Counted from the first letter of the stretch, positions 1-13,150 are shown. The stretch: 64,000 nt of DNA from Rhodanobacter sp. C05 (GCF_002001165.1 NZ_MUNQ01000008.1:310001-374000), one strand, 5' to 3'. A program made the numbers and translations. Notes: a model not told the origin generated them from the letters alone.

Positions 1-779
1 GCCAGCTCGATGAGGTGATCAACCGGATCCTGGGCAATGACCTGCCCTTCGATCACGACACCGAGTTGATCGCTCATCGCCAGCGGTAGCTCGCCGCTGG
101 CCAGCGTTGCCTGCAGGGAGCCTTGCGACAGGACGCGGCCAGCCTCCATCACCACCAGATGATCGGCGAGTCTGGCCACTTCATCGATGGCGTGGCTGAC
201 ATAGATCGTCGGTATGCCGAGTTCCGCATGCAGTTGTTCAAGGCAACCCAGCAGTTCGCTGCGTGCCGGCGCATCGAGTGCCGACAGCGGTTCGTCGAGC
301 AGCAGCAGAACCGGGTCGCTGAGGAGTGCCCGCACGATTGCCACGCGCTGCCGCTCACCGCCGGACAATCTGTCCACCTTGCGTGCAAGCAGATGGTCGA
401 CGCCAAACTGTTTGAGCAATGCCTCGCGATCGACAGGCTTATTACCTGCGGCACGTCGCTGGCCGTAGCCGAGGTTGCCTGATACCGAAAGATGCGGAAA
501 CAGGCTTGCCTCCTGGAAGACGTAGCCGATACGGCGCCGGTGTGTCGGTACGATGCGCCTGGTCGAACTGTCCTGCCAGATGTCTCCGGCAAAGGTGATG
601 CGGCCTTCGATATCCGGGTCGAGTCCCGCGATGGCACGCAGGCATGTCGTCTTGCCGGCGCCGGATGGACCAAACAGCGCTGTGATACCTCGCGATGGCA
701 CGTAGATATCCACATCCAGCGCGAAGTCGCCGCGCTGGTACTGCAACTGCACTTGCAAGCCGGAGCTGACTTCAATCAT
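1..779 (-). CDS. modC: Molybdate ABC transporter ATP-binding protein ModC (partial, C-terminus beyond window)
   Basis: Reading the minus strand from ATG at 779 gives an open frame of 259 codons to the window edge. It contains a Walker A motif (GPSGAGKTT), the ABC signature LSGGERQRV, Walker [13 protein letters not shown] and the H-loop histidine in YVSHAIDEV. ModC energises molybdate import on the cytoplasmic face of the ModB channel. The start overlaps the modB stop (ATGA, 776-779), which suggests translational coupling. ModC proteins usually run to about 350 residues with a C-terminal TOBE domain that binds molybdate; that part lies outside the window. The modB-modA context makes ModC far more likely than another importer ATPase. 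Confidence 0.95.
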   Translation of the reverse strand, partial: MIEVSSGLQVQLQYQRGDFALDVDIYVPSRGITALFGPSGAGKTTCLRAIAGLDPDIEGRITFAGDIWQDSSTRRIVPTHRRRIGYVFQEASLFPHLSVSGNLGYGQRRAAGNKPVDREALLKQFGVDHLLARKVDRLSGGERQRVAIVRALLSDPVLLLLDEPLSALDAPARSELLGCLEQLHAELGIPTIYVSHAIDEVARLADHLVVMEAGRVLSQGSLQATLASGELPLAMSDQLGVVIEGQVIAQDPVDHLIEL

Positions 780-1459
780 GGGCGATCAGCCGATCGCGGG
801 CGCAACAGATGCATGGCGAGCAACGCGGCAAAGGAAAAGGCCAACAGGTAAAGCGAGAGAGCATGCGCCTGCAGGTATTCCCCGGCCTCGACATGATCGT
901 AGATGCGCATCGACAACACGCGGGTCTGGCCGGGGATATTGCCGCCGATCATCAACACCACGCCAAATTCGCCAATGGTGTGGGCGAAACCGAGCACCAC
1001 CGCCGTCAGGAAGCCAGGCCACGCCAGCGGCAACGCCACCGAAAAGAACCGGTCGAGCGGCCCCGCCCCAAGACTTGCCGCCACATCGAACGGGCGCTGG
1101 CCGATCGCCTCGAACGCGTTCTGCAGCGGCTGCACCACGAACGGGAGCGAATACAGCATCGAGGCGACCACCAGTCCGGCAAACGTGAAAGGCAGCGTAC
1201 CCAGACCCAGCGCAGTCGTGAGGCGCCCGACTGCACCGTGCGGGCCAAGCAATAACAACAGGTAGAAGCCCAGCACGGTGGGCGGGAGTACCAGCGGCAA
1301 CGTGACCAGGGCTGAAACAGGTCGCCGCCACGCGGTACGGCCACGAGCCAGCCACCAGGCGAGTGGCGTCCCGAGCAACAGCAGCAGAACGGTCACCGTC
1401 GCTGCCAGACGCATGGTCAAGGCAAATGCGGTCCAATCTTCGGCAGATAGACCAGCCAT
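776..1459 (-). CDS. modB: Molybdate ABC transporter permease ModB
   Basis: This 227-residue protein has about five hydrophobic membrane segments. The cytoplasmic EAA-type loop (around [20 protein letters not shown]) docks onto the ATPase. [17 protein letters not shown] near residue 165 is a typical ModB sequence. It forms the inner-membrane channel for molybdate. The gene starts 8 bases after modA and its stop overlaps the modC start, so the three form one operon in the order modA-modB-modC. Length is normal for the family. Confidence 0.95.
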   Translation of the reverse strand: MAGLSAEDWTAFALTMRLAATVTVLLLLLGTPLAWWLARGRTAWRRPVSALVTLPLVLPPTVLGFYLLLLLGPHGAVGRLTTALGLGTLPFTFAGLVVASMLYSLPFVVQPLQNAFEAIGQRPFDVAASLGAGPLDRFFSVALPLAWPGFLTAVVLGFAHTIGEFGVVLMIGGNIPGQTRVLSMRIYDHVEAGEYLQAHALSLYLLAFSFAALLAMHLLRPRSADRP

Positions 1460-1467
1460 GGAGGTTC

Positions 1468-2259
1468 TCAGTGTTCCGTTGCGGGGCTGGGCAGACTGAA
1501 ACCGTAGCGGCTGAATACGCTGCGCGCCTCGGCACTTTGCACGTACTGCGCAAAGTCGTGGGCCAGCGCGTTGTTGCCGCCACGCTTGGTCACCACAAAA
1601 CTCTGCAACAACGGTTGATAAAGCGATGCCGGAATGAGCGCATAGCTACCCTTCTTCGCCATCTGCGGATCCAGCGCAAGCGACTGCGCGATGATCCCGA
1701 CCTTGGCATTGCCGCTGGCAATGAACTGCGCCGTCTGCGCAATATTGTCGCCATAGACCAACCGCGACTGCACCGCATCCCATACACCGGTGGCGCGCAG
1801 TGCCTGCTCGGCACGCTTGCCGTACGGCGCATGCTCAGGGTTGGCAATCGCTATGTGGTCAAATGACGGCTTGGCCAGATCCGCCACGGTCAACTTGCTG
1901 GCATCGACGCTGGCACTCCAGATCACGATGTGTCCCAGCGCATAGGGCACCGGGTCACCGCTGGCGCCCTCGGCTGCCACCAGTTGTTTCGGATATTCGC
2001 TGTCCGCCGAAAAGAACAGCTCGAATGGTGCGCCCTGCTCGATCTGCGCGAACAATTTGCCGGAGGAGCCGTAGGTGACCTCGATGGCGTCCTGCGGGTG
2101 CGCCTGGCGATAAGCGGCGAGCACAGCATCCAGTGCATAGTGCAGGTCGGCGGCTGCAGCGATTGTCATATGCCGTGGCTGGCTGGCATACGCAACGTGT
2201 GTGGATAACGTCAGCGCCAAGGCAAACAGGCCACCGAGTAGAGCACGCATCTTGATCAT
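1468..2259 (-). CDS. modA: Periplasmic molybdate-binding protein ModA
   Basis: The protein captures molybdate in the periplasm for ModBC. I chose the ATG at 2259 ([10 protein letters not shown]) because it opens directly into a signal peptide (hydrophobic stretch [10 protein letters not shown], cleavage near AYA). A longer in-frame start at 2304 would put about 15 polar residues ahead of the signal. The mature part begins with the family pattern [12 protein letters not shown] and contains [20 protein letters not shown], the ligand-binding region of ModA. About 263 residues, normal for the family. It is the first gene of modABC and is divergent from fdhD, with 95 bases between them. Confidence 0.95.
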   Translation of the reverse strand: MIKMRALLGGLFALALTLSTHVAYASQPRHMTIAAAADLHYALDAVLAAYRQAHPQDAIEVTYGSSGKLFAQIEQGAPFELFFSADSEYPKQLVAAEGASGDPVPYALGHIVIWSASVDASKLTVADLAKPSFDHIAIANPEHAPYGKRAEQALRATGVWDAVQSRLVYGDNIAQTAQFIASGNAKVGIIAQSLALDPQMAKKGSYALIPASLYQPLLQSFVVTKRGGNNALAHDFAQYVQSAEARSVFSRYGFSLPSPATEH

Positions 2260-2354
2260 GTCCTGGAACTCCGGCAAGGATCGCGCAAGCAGACAGCCTG
2301 CCACAGGTCGCTGCAGAAGGATGCAGCCGGCGTCCGTATCGTTATGATGCCCGT

Positions 2355-3188
2355 ATGACTCCAGCGGCTCTACCCGACCCGGACAGGCCCTCGCCCGGCT
2401 ATGTCCCTCGCAGCATCGAACGCTGGCGCGATGGCCGTCTCGAGAGGATTGACGACCAGATCGCCGAAGAAATGCCCGTGGCGATGCTTTACAACGGCGT
2501 GTCTTTCGCGGTGATGATGGCTACCCCGCATGACCTGGAGGACTTCGCGCTGGGCTTCTCACTCAGTGAGGGCTTGATCGGATGCGCAAGCGATCTGCAC
2601 GCGATCGAGCAGCGTCATTTGCTGGAAGGCATCGAACTGGCAATGACGGTAGTCGAAAGTGCGCCTGCCGCCCGGCCCGATCGCCAACGCGAGCGGCTGC
2701 TGCCGGGCCGCGGCGGTTGCGGCATCTGCGGTACACGTCAACTGGAAGACGCCGTGCACCAGCCTCGCCATGTCGAACTCGGCGGACACATCAGCCGCGT
2801 TGCGCTGGAACAGGCCTTGGCCGGGCTGCATGCGCATCAGCCAATGAATGCAGCCACCGGTGCAGTGCACGCGGCAGCTTGGGCTGATGCGGACGGCAAC
2901 ATCGTGCTGGTGCGCGAAGACGTTGGCCGGCATAACGCGCTGGACAAGCTGATCGGTGCGATGCACCACACCAACATCGCGCCCGAAACCGGCATGCTGC
3001 TGCTGACCAGCCGTGCCAGCTACGAGATGGTGACGAAGGCGGCAAGCGCCGGCGTCAAAATCATGGCGGCCATCTCGGCACCGACTGCACTGGCGATCGA
3101 GCTAGCTCGGAGTGCTGGCATAACCCTGATAGGCTTTGCACGATCAGGCAGTCACAACGTCTATACCCACCACGAACGATTGCTGTAA
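2355..3188 (+). CDS. fdhD: Formate dehydrogenase accessory sulfurtransferase FdhD
   Basis: FdhD passes sulfur from IscS to the molybdenum cofactor so that formate dehydrogenases become active. The 277-residue product carries the flexible-loop cysteine pair CGICG in GRGGCGICGTRQ. The conserved VREDVGRHNALDKL segment and the C-terminal GFARSGSHNVYTH region are also present. Divergent transcription from modABC links molybdate uptake to cofactor maturation. No formate dehydrogenase structural gene is visible in the window. Confidence 0.95.
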   Translation: MTPAALPDPDRPSPGYVPRSIERWRDGRLERIDDQIAEEMPVAMLYNGVSFAVMMATPHDLEDFALGFSLSEGLIGCASDLHAIEQRHLLEGIELAMTVVESAPAARPDRQRERLLPGRGGCGICGTRQLEDAVHQPRHVELGGHISRVALEQALAGLHAHQPMNAATGAVHAAAWADADGNIVLVREDVGRHNALDKLIGAMHHTNIAPETGMLLLTSRASYEMVTKAASAGVKIMAAISAPTALAIELARSAGITLIGFARSGSHNVYTHHERLL

Positions 3189-3309
3189 GACAACAGGAAA
3201 ACTACCGAGCTATCGCTGGAGCCTGTTTTCATTCGCTTCGCTCACATGCCATGTGGCGAGAACTGTAACAATCAGCGACATCGGGATTCCGCAGATCCGG
3301 AAGTCGCAT

Positions 3310-3489
3310 TCAGTGCGATCGAACTGACGCCTGTGCACCCTTGATCATGACCAGCCAGTCATAGCCGTCCTTCAAGGGAATGGTGACCGCTTCGTCGGTA
3401 GCGTTGAATCGTGGCGCGCGATGCACGTCTCTGGCACCTTCGAATTCGGTGCGCTTGCGTTGCAGCAGTGAATTGAGATGACGCTTCAT
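3310..3489 (-). CDS. Small hypothetical protein, doubtful
   Basis: A 59-residue frame starting MKRHLNSLLQRKR and ending in a region rich in Val/Ile/Lys (YDWLVMIKGAQ). I prefer the internal ATG at 3489 to the longer frame from 3642, whose first 50 residues look non-coding. An AGGA about 13 bases upstream is a weak ribosome site. I recognise no family. It lies alone between fdhD and the VOC-fold gene, so it may not be real. Confidence 0.3.
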   Translation of the reverse strand: MKRHLNSLLQRKRTEFEGARDVHRAPRFNATDEAVTIPLKDGYDWLVMIKGAQASVRSH

Positions 3490-3760
3490 CCTGGCAATCC
3501 TGTGACGAGGTGGGCAACCGGATCCATCGCTGTCATCGGACAGCACGCACCGATCTGCATGTAGGGCGCAAACATGGGGTCGCGATGGCATGGCTAAAGC
3601 GTCATCGCGTGACCGCTGTGTCTCTACGGGAAGAACGATCAACGGGACATCGGCTATTTGGGTTGACGCCGCATGAGTTGATGCTGCAGTGATTGTTCGC
3701 GCAGGGAAACGGGGTGGTCACCCGGCGATACTTCCGCTGCGACTCGCAAGGCCCATGTAG
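3490..3760. other. Intergenic stretch with no supported gene
   Basis: No frame here has convincing protein character or a good ribosome-binding site. Overlapping short frames on both strands are mutually exclusive and look like GC-rich noise. If the small ORF at 3310-3489 is not real, the empty stretch runs from 3189 to 3760. Confidence 0.5.
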
Positions 3761-3784
3761 ACCACCAGCAAGGTTACTGGTGGT
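3761..3784 (+). promoter_or_regulatory. Hairpin that would pair with the ribosome-binding region of the VOC-fold gene
   Basis: ACCACCAG at 3761-3768 is the exact reverse complement of CTGGTGGT at 3777-3784, with an 8-base loop. The ATG of the next gene is at 3790, so the right arm covers the position where the Shine-Dalgarno sequence should sit. There is no T-run, so this is not a terminator. A role in translation control is inferred. Confidence 0.4.
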
Positions 3785-3789
3785 GTGTC

Positions 3790-4329
3790 ATGCGGAAATC
3801 CTTTCTTTCGATACTGGTTGGCGGCTTGTTGCTGGTCATGGCCGGCGTGCCTTTCAATAGCCACGCCGCGAGCATTCATGACAGCGGCTATGTGAGCATT
3901 GGCGTACCCGACCTGGCGCAGGCGACAGCGTTCTTCCGCAACGCCCTGGACTGCGAGCCGATCGGCCCGGTCGCCGTGAATGCAACGACACTCGAAGCCG
4001 GATCCCGGCGTACCAGCGCGCCTTCATCCCGACTGCTGCTCTGCGATTCGGGCAACGTCGTCGAGCTGTTCGACAATCACGGGGCGAACTCGCTTCCCGC
4101 TTTGCGGTATTCGGCGAATCGCGGCAACGAACCGATTCCGTTTTCTGCTGACGATGTGACGCATGCCGACCGATGGTTGCGGCATGAAGGTGTCAGCGTA
4201 ATCGGCTTGCCCATGACCGCGACGTCTGGACCGCATGCCGGTCAGACAGTGGTGAACTTCGTGGCACCATGGGGTCTGCGGCTGCAACTGGTCGGTCGGA
4301 GCACGCGCCAGCTCGCCACCGCGCCCTGA
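3790..4329 (+). CDS. Secreted VOC-fold (glyoxalase/dioxygenase superfamily) protein
   Basis: The 179-residue product starts with a clear signal peptide (SFLSILVGGLLLVMAGVPF, cleavage near SHAA). A vicinal-oxygen-chelate domain follows: SGYVSIGVPDLAQATAFFRNAL at the front is the classic first beta-alpha unit, and VVNFVAPWGLRLQLV the last strand. Metal-site residues usual in active enzymes are not obvious, so substrate and activity are unknown. Export to the periplasm is unusual for glyoxalase-like enzymes. The sirtuin gene begins 44 bases downstream on the same strand. Confidence 0.75.
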   Translation: MRKSFLSILVGGLLLVMAGVPFNSHAASIHDSGYVSIGVPDLAQATAFFRNALDCEPIGPVAVNATTLEAGSRRTSAPSSRLLLCDSGNVVELFDNHGANSLPALRYSANRGNEPIPFSADDVTHADRWLRHEGVSVIGLPMTATSGPHAGQTVVNFVAPWGLRLQLVGRSTRQLATAP

Positions 4330-4373
4330 CCAATAGCTGGCAATCCATGTAAACGGATGCCATAACAGCAGGT

Positions 4374-5213
4374 ATGACAGGCCTTTCATCTCAAGCGATC
4401 AAGGTACCGCCGAATACGGCAGCACTGCCAGAATTCGTGGCGGCGCATCGACGTCTGTTCGTGTTGACAGGGGCCGGTTGCAGCACGGATTCGGGCATTC
4501 CCGATTACCGCGACGCCAACGGCGGCTGGAAACGCCCGCAGCCGGTGACCTATCAGGCGTTCGTAGGTGAACTGGCAACGCGCCAGCGCTACTGGGCACG
4601 CAGTCTGGTCGGCTGGCGACGTTTCGGGCAAGCCCAGCCGAATGCGACCCATCACGCTCTCGCTCGATTGGAACAGCAGAACAGGTTGACCCTGTTGATG
4701 ACCCAGAACGTCGATCGCCTGCATCAGGCGGCAGGCAGCGAAAACGTGGTCGATCTGCACGGACGACTGGATCAGCTGCGCTGCCTGAGCTGCGAACAAC
4801 GCATGTCACGCGCGGATTTTCAGGTCACGTTGTTGGGTCTGAATCCGGCTTGGGCGGACCTCGATGCGGTGGATGCCCCGGACGGTGACGCTGATCTGGA
4901 CGGGCAGGATTTCTCGCGGTTCCAGGTACCGCCCTGCCCGCATTGCGCCGGGCTGCTGAAGCCGGACGTGGTGTTCTTCGGCGAGAACGTGCCGCGCGAA
5001 CGTGTGGATGCCGGCATGCAGGCACTGCACGACGCCGATGCGATGCTGGTGGTGGGTTCGTCGCTGATGGTGTATTCCGGCTACCGCTTTGCCCATGCGG
5101 CAGCACGCGCGGGCAAGCCGATCGCTGCGGTGAACATAGGCAGTACGCGCGCCGATCCCCTGTTGAGCCTCAAGGTCGAGCAATCCTGTGCGCAGGCGCT
5201 CGCCTTCTTGTAA
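4374..5213 (+). CDS. NAD-dependent protein deacylase, sirtuin family
   Basis: A 279-residue Sir2-family enzyme that removes acyl groups from lysines while consuming NAD. Visible motifs are GAGCSTDSGIPDYRD (residues 33-47, NAD site), TQNVDRLH (110-117) and the catalytic histidine in DLHG (about 129). A zinc site is formed by CLSC near 137-140 and CPHC further on, followed by KPDVVFFGE. The sequence resembles SIRT4-like class II bacterial sirtuins more than enterobacterial CobB. It converges with tadA; only 9 bases separate the two stops. Confidence 0.93.
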   Translation: MTGLSSQAIKVPPNTAALPEFVAAHRRLFVLTGAGCSTDSGIPDYRDANGGWKRPQPVTYQAFVGELATRQRYWARSLVGWRRFGQAQPNATHHALARLEQQNRLTLLMTQNVDRLHQAAGSENVVDLHGRLDQLRCLSCEQRMSRADFQVTLLGLNPAWADLDAVDAPDGDADLDGQDFSRFQVPPCPHCAGLLKPDVVFFGENVPRERVDAGMQALHDADAMLVVGSSLMVYSGYRFAHAAARAGKPIAAVNIGSTRADPLLSLKVEQSCAQALAFL

Positions 5214-5222
5214 CGGTGTGAC

Positions 5223-5726
<504 letters not shown>

Positions 5727-5737
5727 TCATAACATGA

Positions 5738-5762
5738 GAAAGTCGGCAAGCTGCCGGCTTTC
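5738..5762 (-). terminator. Hairpin between guaA and tadA, possible terminator
   Basis: GAAAGTCGGCA (5738-5748) pairs with TGCCGGCTTTC (5752-5762) across a 3-base loop, with one imperfect pair. On the minus strand the stem follows the guaA stop and ends in a short T-rich run. It may reduce read-through into tadA. Confidence 0.45.
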
Positions 5763-5789
5763 CTCGCTACATGCAAATGGCTGATTTTA

Positions 5790-7367
<1,578 letters not shown>

Positions 7368-7460
7368 CGGTCCGGTTTCGCCGCGTGGCCACTCGGCCAC
7401 GGCGGTGCCTTTGATCTTGAAGGAACCACGCAACACCGGTTGCCCGGGTGTCGCTACCTG

Positions 7461-7491
7461 TAAAACAAGGCGCCGGCCATCAGGCCGGCGC
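7461..7491 (-). terminator. Terminator-like hairpin between guaB and guaA
   Basis: A perfect 9-base stem (7470-7478 with 7483-7491, 4-base loop) lies just after the guaB stop. On the minus strand it is followed by CTTGTTTT. It should end or attenuate guaB transcripts before guaA. Confidence 0.65.
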
Positions 7492-7496
7492 GTCAG

Positions 7497-8986
<1,490 letters not shown>

Positions 8987-9036
8987 CGCGCCTCGCCATG
9001 ATGCTCGCCAGATGTTGGCTGAACGCTGCCCGTGGA

Positions 9037-9906
9037 TCAGGCGATCTTGTGTGGCGTGGAGCGCGCATCAGCGGCTTCCAGCGTGTTTTCCATCAAGGTG
9101 GCCACGGTCATCGGGCCGACGCCGCCAGGGACAGGCGTGATCCAGCTGGCCTGCGCTGCTGCCGCCTCGAAATCCACGTCGCCGACCAGCCGGCCGTCGT
9201 CGAGGCGGTTGATGCCTACGTCGATCACCACCGCACCCGGCTTGATCCATTCGCCCTTGACCAGGCCCGGCTTGCCGACGGCCACGACCAGGATATCGGC
9301 TTGGCGCACGAAGCTTTCCAGATCGCGGGTGAAGCGATGGCAGCTGGTGGTGGTGCAGCCGGCGATCATCAACTCCAGCACCAGCGGACGGCCCACGTGG
9401 TTGGACACGCCGACCACCACCGCATGCTGGCCACGCACCGGGCGATCGGTATGCCCGAGCAGGGTCATCACGCCCTTGGGCGTGCACGGACGCAGGCCGA
9501 AGCGACGCAACGCAAGGCGACCAACATTGACTGCCTGGAAGCCATCCACGTCCTTGTCGGGATCGATGCGATCGACCAGCGCATCCTCGTCGATGTGCTC
9601 GGGCAACGGCGACTGCACCAGGATGCCGTGCACAGCCGGATCCGCATTGAGGCGGTCGATCAGGGCGAACAGTTCATCCTGCGTGGTGTTTGACGGCAGG
9701 TCATAGTCGAACGAGCGAAAGCCGACCTGGTGACAGGCCTTGCGCTTGTTGCGCACATACACCGACGAAGCTGCGTCGTCGCCCACCAGCACCACCGCCA
9801 GCCCGGGCTCGGCCAGACCATGCGCCACGCGATCGGCGACGCGCAGGCGTAACCGCTCCAGCAACTCCTGTGCGATGCGTTTGCCGTCGAGGATGCGTGC
9901 GCTCAT
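9037..9906 (-). CDS. folD: Methylenetetrahydrofolate dehydrogenase/cyclohydrolase FolD
   Basis: This bifunctional enzyme interconverts 5,10-methylene-THF and 10-formyl-THF. The catalytic lysine region is [13 protein letters not shown], the substrate loop is VQSPLPEH, and [15 protein letters not shown] is a hallmark. NADP-binding and C-terminal motifs ([21 protein letters not shown]) are present. I chose the ATG at 9906 ([12 protein letters not shown]) because FolD proteins start there and an AGG lies about 10 bases upstream, giving 289 residues. It is 82 bases upstream of guaB on the same strand, joining one-carbon and purine metabolism. Confidence 0.95.
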   Translation of the reverse strand: MSARILDGKRIAQELLERLRLRVADRVAHGLAEPGLAVVLVGDDAASSVYVRNKRKACHQVGFRSFDYDLPSNTTQDELFALIDRLNADPAVHGILVQSPLPEHIDEDALVDRIDPDKDVDGFQAVNVGRLALRRFGLRPCTPKGVMTLLGHTDRPVRGQHAVVVGVSNHVGRPLVLELMIAGCTTTSCHRFTRDLESFVRQADILVVAVGKPGLVKGEWIKPGAVVIDVGINRLDDGRLVGDVDFEAAAAQASWITPVPGGVGPMTVATLMENTLEAADARSTPHKIA

Positions 9907-9972
9907 GTTGATGCCTGGCAGGAAGTTGCCCATTATCGCGGCTCGACCTGATGCGCACAAACACAGGCACCC

Positions 9973-10542
9973 ATGGACACACCCCAGACTCCCCTGCCAG
10001 TGCTGGAGCTTACCGACGGACGGCTACGCCTGCGCCCGTGGCAGGATCAGGATGCTGCCGAGCTATATCGCGCGGTCCATGAGTCGGTGGCAAGTGTTGG
10101 CCAATGGTTGCCCTGGTGCCGTGCCGAGTACGGACACGACGACGCGACGGGCTGGGTGGAGCATTGCCAGGCTGGCTGGCACACGGGCGAGCATTTTGCG
10201 TTACCGGTTTTCGATGCGTCCACCGGCGAGCTGCTGGGTGGTACCGGCCTCAATCAACTTGATCGACTGCATCGCAGTGCCAATCTCGGTTACTGGATAC
10301 GTCAGTCACGCCAGCGCGAAGGCATCGCTGCCGCCGCAGCGGTGCTGGTGGCGCGTTTCGGATTCGAACAATTGGGCCTGATCCGGATCGAGATCATCGT
10401 CCAGCCTGACAACCACCCGAGCCGACGCACGGCTGAAAAGGCGGGAGCGAGGTTCGAAGGAATTGCACGCCATCGTCTATGGGTGCATGAGCAACCGCGC
10501 GATGCGGCGGTGTATGCGCTGGTGCCAGACGACCTACGCTAA
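9973..10542 (+). CDS. GNAT acetyltransferase, RimJ/RimL type
   Basis: A 189-residue GNAT-fold protein of the ribosomal-protein acetyltransferase type. It begins [20 protein letters not shown], continues with [20 protein letters not shown], and has [23 protein letters not shown] at the acetyl-CoA region. The final [17 protein letters not shown] resembles RimL-type enzymes. The target is unknown. It is divergent from folD and its last 4 bases overlap the convergent moeB stop. Confidence 0.85.
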   Translation: MDTPQTPLPVLELTDGRLRLRPWQDQDAAELYRAVHESVASVGQWLPWCRAEYGHDDATGWVEHCQAGWHTGEHFALPVFDASTGELLGGTGLNQLDRLHRSANLGYWIRQSRQREGIAAAAAVLVARFGFEQLGLIRIEIIVQPDNHPSRRTAEKAGARFEGIARHRLWVHEQPRDAAVYALVPDDLR

Positions 10543-11708
10543 CCCGCCGCCGAGCAAAACTCGGCGATCTGCTGATATCCCATGAAGGGGGCGTCAGCGG
10601 CACAGCCCGGACAGGTCGGATCCCGGAGCAAGCGCGTCTCGCGGAAGTGCATGCCGAGTGCATCGAAACTCAGCAGGCGGCCGACCAACGGCTCGCCCAA
10701 CCCCAGTATCAACTTCAATGCTTCAGTCGCCTGCAACAGTCCGACGATGCCGGGCAGCACGCCGAGCACACCGGCCTCACTGCAATTCGGCGCATCGGCG
10801 GCGGCGGGCGGTTCGGGGAACAGGCAGCGGTAACACGGCGAATCGTCGCGGCGTGGATCGAATACGCTGAGTTGACCGGTGAAACGCTCGACGGCGCCGT
10901 AGACCATCGGCAGTTTCAATCGGAGTGATGCCGCCGCCAGCAGGTAGCGTGCAGGGAAATTGTCGGCACCGTCGATCAGCACGTCATGGTCTGCAAGCAG
11001 CCGTTCCACGTTATCGGGCTGCAGTCGTTCGGTGCGGGTTTCGATACGTATACGCGGATTGAGCGCCTGCAGCGCGATCCGTGCCGATTCGGTCTTGGCC
11101 ATGCCGACGCGGGCATCGGCGTGGATGATCTGGCGATGCAGGTTGGAACGCTCGACCTTGTCGTCATCGATCAGGGTGAGCTGGCCTACACCGGCAGCCG
11201 CGAGATACAGCGCTGCCGGTGCACCGAGGCCACCGGCACCGAGCACGACTACTTTCGCCGCCGCCAGTCTGCCCTGCCCCGCTTCGCCCACCTGCGGCAG
11301 GCGCAACTGGCGCGCGTAGCGTTCGGTGGCATCCGCATCCAGCGCGCTGGCGGATAGCGGCAGGCCCTCCGCCTTCCAGCGGTTGAACCCGCCGGCCACC
11401 GAGCACACCTGACGATAACCCATACGCTGCAATGCCTCGGCGGCGAGCAGCGAACGCTGGCCGCTTCCGCACAGCGTCAACAGCGGGCGATCGCGATTTG
11501 CTTCGAGTTGTTCGATACGCAACTCGAGGAAGCCGCGCGACAGGCCCAGCGCATTGAACGGTGTGCCGGCGACACGTTCGGCGTCTTCGCGTACGTCGAC
11601 CAGCAGGGCGCCATGGGCCTGCCGTGCCAACGCCTCGGCTGGGGAAATTTCCGGCACGCGGTGGCGCAGTTCGTTCAACCAGGATTCGCGATTCAGGGGC
11701 TCGCTCAT
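10539..11708 (-). CDS. moeB: MoeB-type molybdopterin-synthase adenylyltransferase with N-terminal rhodanese domain
   Basis: Residues about 20-115 are a rhodanese domain with active-site cysteine in CGSGQRS. From about 130 onward is an E1-like adenylation domain: GAGGLGAPAALYLAAAG is the nucleotide loop, followed by NLHRQIIH. A zinc pair is visible (CYRC and CPGC). The protein should adenylate the C-terminus of MoaD, or of a ThiS-like sulfur carrier, and may supply the sulfur itself. At 389 residues it is longer than plain MoeB (about 250). Eukaryotic MOCS3/Uba4 carries its rhodanese at the other end. Confidence 0.88.
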   Translation of the reverse strand: MSEPLNRESWLNELRHRVPEISPAEALARQAHGALLVDVREDAERVAGTPFNALGLSRGFLELRIEQLEANRDRPLLTLCGSGQRSLLAAEALQRMGYRQVCSVAGGFNRWKAEGLPLSASALDADATERYARQLRLPQVGEAGQGRLAAAKVVVLGAGGLGAPAALYLAAAGVGQLTLIDDDKVERSNLHRQIIHADARVGMAKTESARIALQALNPRIRIETRTERLQPDNVERLLADHDVLIDGADNFPARYLLAAASLRLKLPMVYGAVERFTGQLSVFDPRRDDSPCYRCLFPEPPAAADAPNCSEAGVLGVLPGIVGLLQATEALKLILGLGEPLVGRLLSFDALGMHFRETRLLRDPTCPGCAADAPFMGYQQIAEFCSAAG

Positions 11709-11746
11709 TCGCGTAGCCTAATACGAGATACGGGAACGCCGACGAA

Positions 11747-13150
11747 TCAGCGCGTGCGCTTGATCAGATCGCTGACCCGGCGCCGGGCCTTTTGCTCCTG
11801 CTCCTTGGTCAGCACCTTCTTGCGCCCCGCGTACGGGTTTTCGCCTTCGCGGAAGGCTATACGAACCGGCGTGCCTTCCAGCTTGTAGCGCTTGCGGAAG
11901 AAGTTCTCCAGATAGCGCTGATACGCCGGTGCAATATGCTTGGTGCGGGTGCCGTGGATCACGATGGTCGGCGGATTGTTGCCGCCCGGATGCGCGAAGC
12001 GCAGCTTCGGCGAGTGACCATGCACCAGCGGCGGCTGGTAGCTCTCGTAAGCCTTTTCCAGCGTCTTGGTGAGATCGGAAGAGACCAGCACCTTGGTCGC
12101 CGATGCATGTGCACGTACCACCGCGCGCATCAACTCGCGCAAACCGGAACCGTGCAGTGCGGAGATGTGTACCTGCTTGGCCCAGTCGACAAACACCAAT
12201 CGACGGTCCAGCGCACGCATGCACTCGTCGCGCTGATACTGGTCCAGGCCATCCCACTTGTTGATGGCGATCACCAGTGCCCTGCCCTCGTCCATCGCGT
12301 AACCGATCAGGGTGAGATCCTGGTCGGCCAGGTTCTCGCGGGCATCGATCATCACAACCACGACCTGGGCAGCGGCAATCGACTGCAGTGTCTTGATGAC
12401 ACTGAATTTCTCGACGGCTTCCTCGACCCGCGCCTTGCGACGGATGCCGGCAGTGTCGATCAGGGTGTAACGCTTGCCGTCGCGCTCCAGCGGCACACGG
12501 ATCGGATCGCGGGTGGTACCGGCGACGTCGGAAACGATCAGCCGCTCCTCGCCCAGCAGGCGATTGATCAATGTCGACTTGCCGGCATTCGGACGTCCGA
12601 CGATGGCGACGCGGATGCTGCCATCCTCGCCTTCCGCCTCCGTCGTGCTTTCCTCGTCGGCCGGCAACAACGGCAGAATCATCGCAATCAGATCGGCCGT
12701 GCCGCGATTGTGCGCCGCCGACAACGGCAGAATCTTGCCGACACCGAAGGCAGAGAACTCCGCCAGCACGGCCTCCTCTTCCAGCCCGTCGGTCTTGTTG
12801 ACCGCTGCGATGATGGTCTTGCCGCTGCGGCGCAGCTCGTTGAGGATGACGTAGTCCTGCGGCAGCAGGCCTTCGCGCGCATCGACCACGAACACCAGCA
12901 CGTTCGCCTCTTCGATCGCCAGGCGTACCTGCTTCGCGGTCAGGACATCCATCGCCTCCTCGACGCCGGACAAGCCACCGGTATCGACCACTACGAAGGG
13001 GCGCTCGCCAGTACGGCAGACGCCGTAGTGGCGATCACGGGTGACGCCCGGCATGTCAGCGACCAGGGCGTCACGGCTGCGCGTCAGTACGTTGAAGAGG
13101 GTCGACTTACCGACATTGGGACGACCGACCAGGGCGACGACGGGCAACAT
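11747..13150 (-). CDS. der: Ribosome-assembly GTPase Der (EngA)
   Basis: Two GTPase domains in tandem, each with its own P-loop (GRPNVGKSTLFN near residue 9 and GRPNAGKSTLINRLL near 185). The G3 sites are DTGG and DTAG, the G4 sites NKTD and NKWD. A C-terminal KH-like domain contains NNPPTIVIHGTR. Der assists 50S subunit maturation. Length of 467 is normal. It ends the conserved bamB-der pair: bamB lies 34 bases upstream. Confidence 0.97.
   Translation of the reverse strand: MLPVVALVGRPNVGKSTLFNVLTRSRDALVADMPGVTRDRHYGVCRTGERPFVVVDTGGLSGVEEAMDVLTAKQVRLAIEEANVLVFVVDAREGLLPQDYVILNELRRSGKTIIAAVNKTDGLEEEAVLAEFSAFGVGKILPLSAAHNRGTADLIAMILPLLPADEESTTEAEGEDGSIRVAIVGRPNAGKSTLINRLLGEERLIVSDVAGTTRDPIRVPLERDGKRYTLIDTAGIRRKARVEEAVEKFSVIKTLQSIAAAQVVVVMIDARENLADQDLTLIGYAMDEGRALVIAINKWDGLDQYQRDECMRALDRRLVFVDWAKQVHISALHGSGLRELMRAVVRAHASATKVLVSSDLTKTLEKAYESYQPPLVHGHSPKLRFAHPGGNNPPTIVIHGTRTKHIAPAYQRYLENFFRKRYKLEGTPVRIAFREGENPYAGRKKVLTKEQEQKARRRVSDLIKRTR

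Noticed and set aside
2338..2349. ATCGTTATGATG as a possible ModE operator between modA and fdhD
   Set aside because: Only one half resembles the ModE pattern; I could not find a matching inverted half at the right distance.
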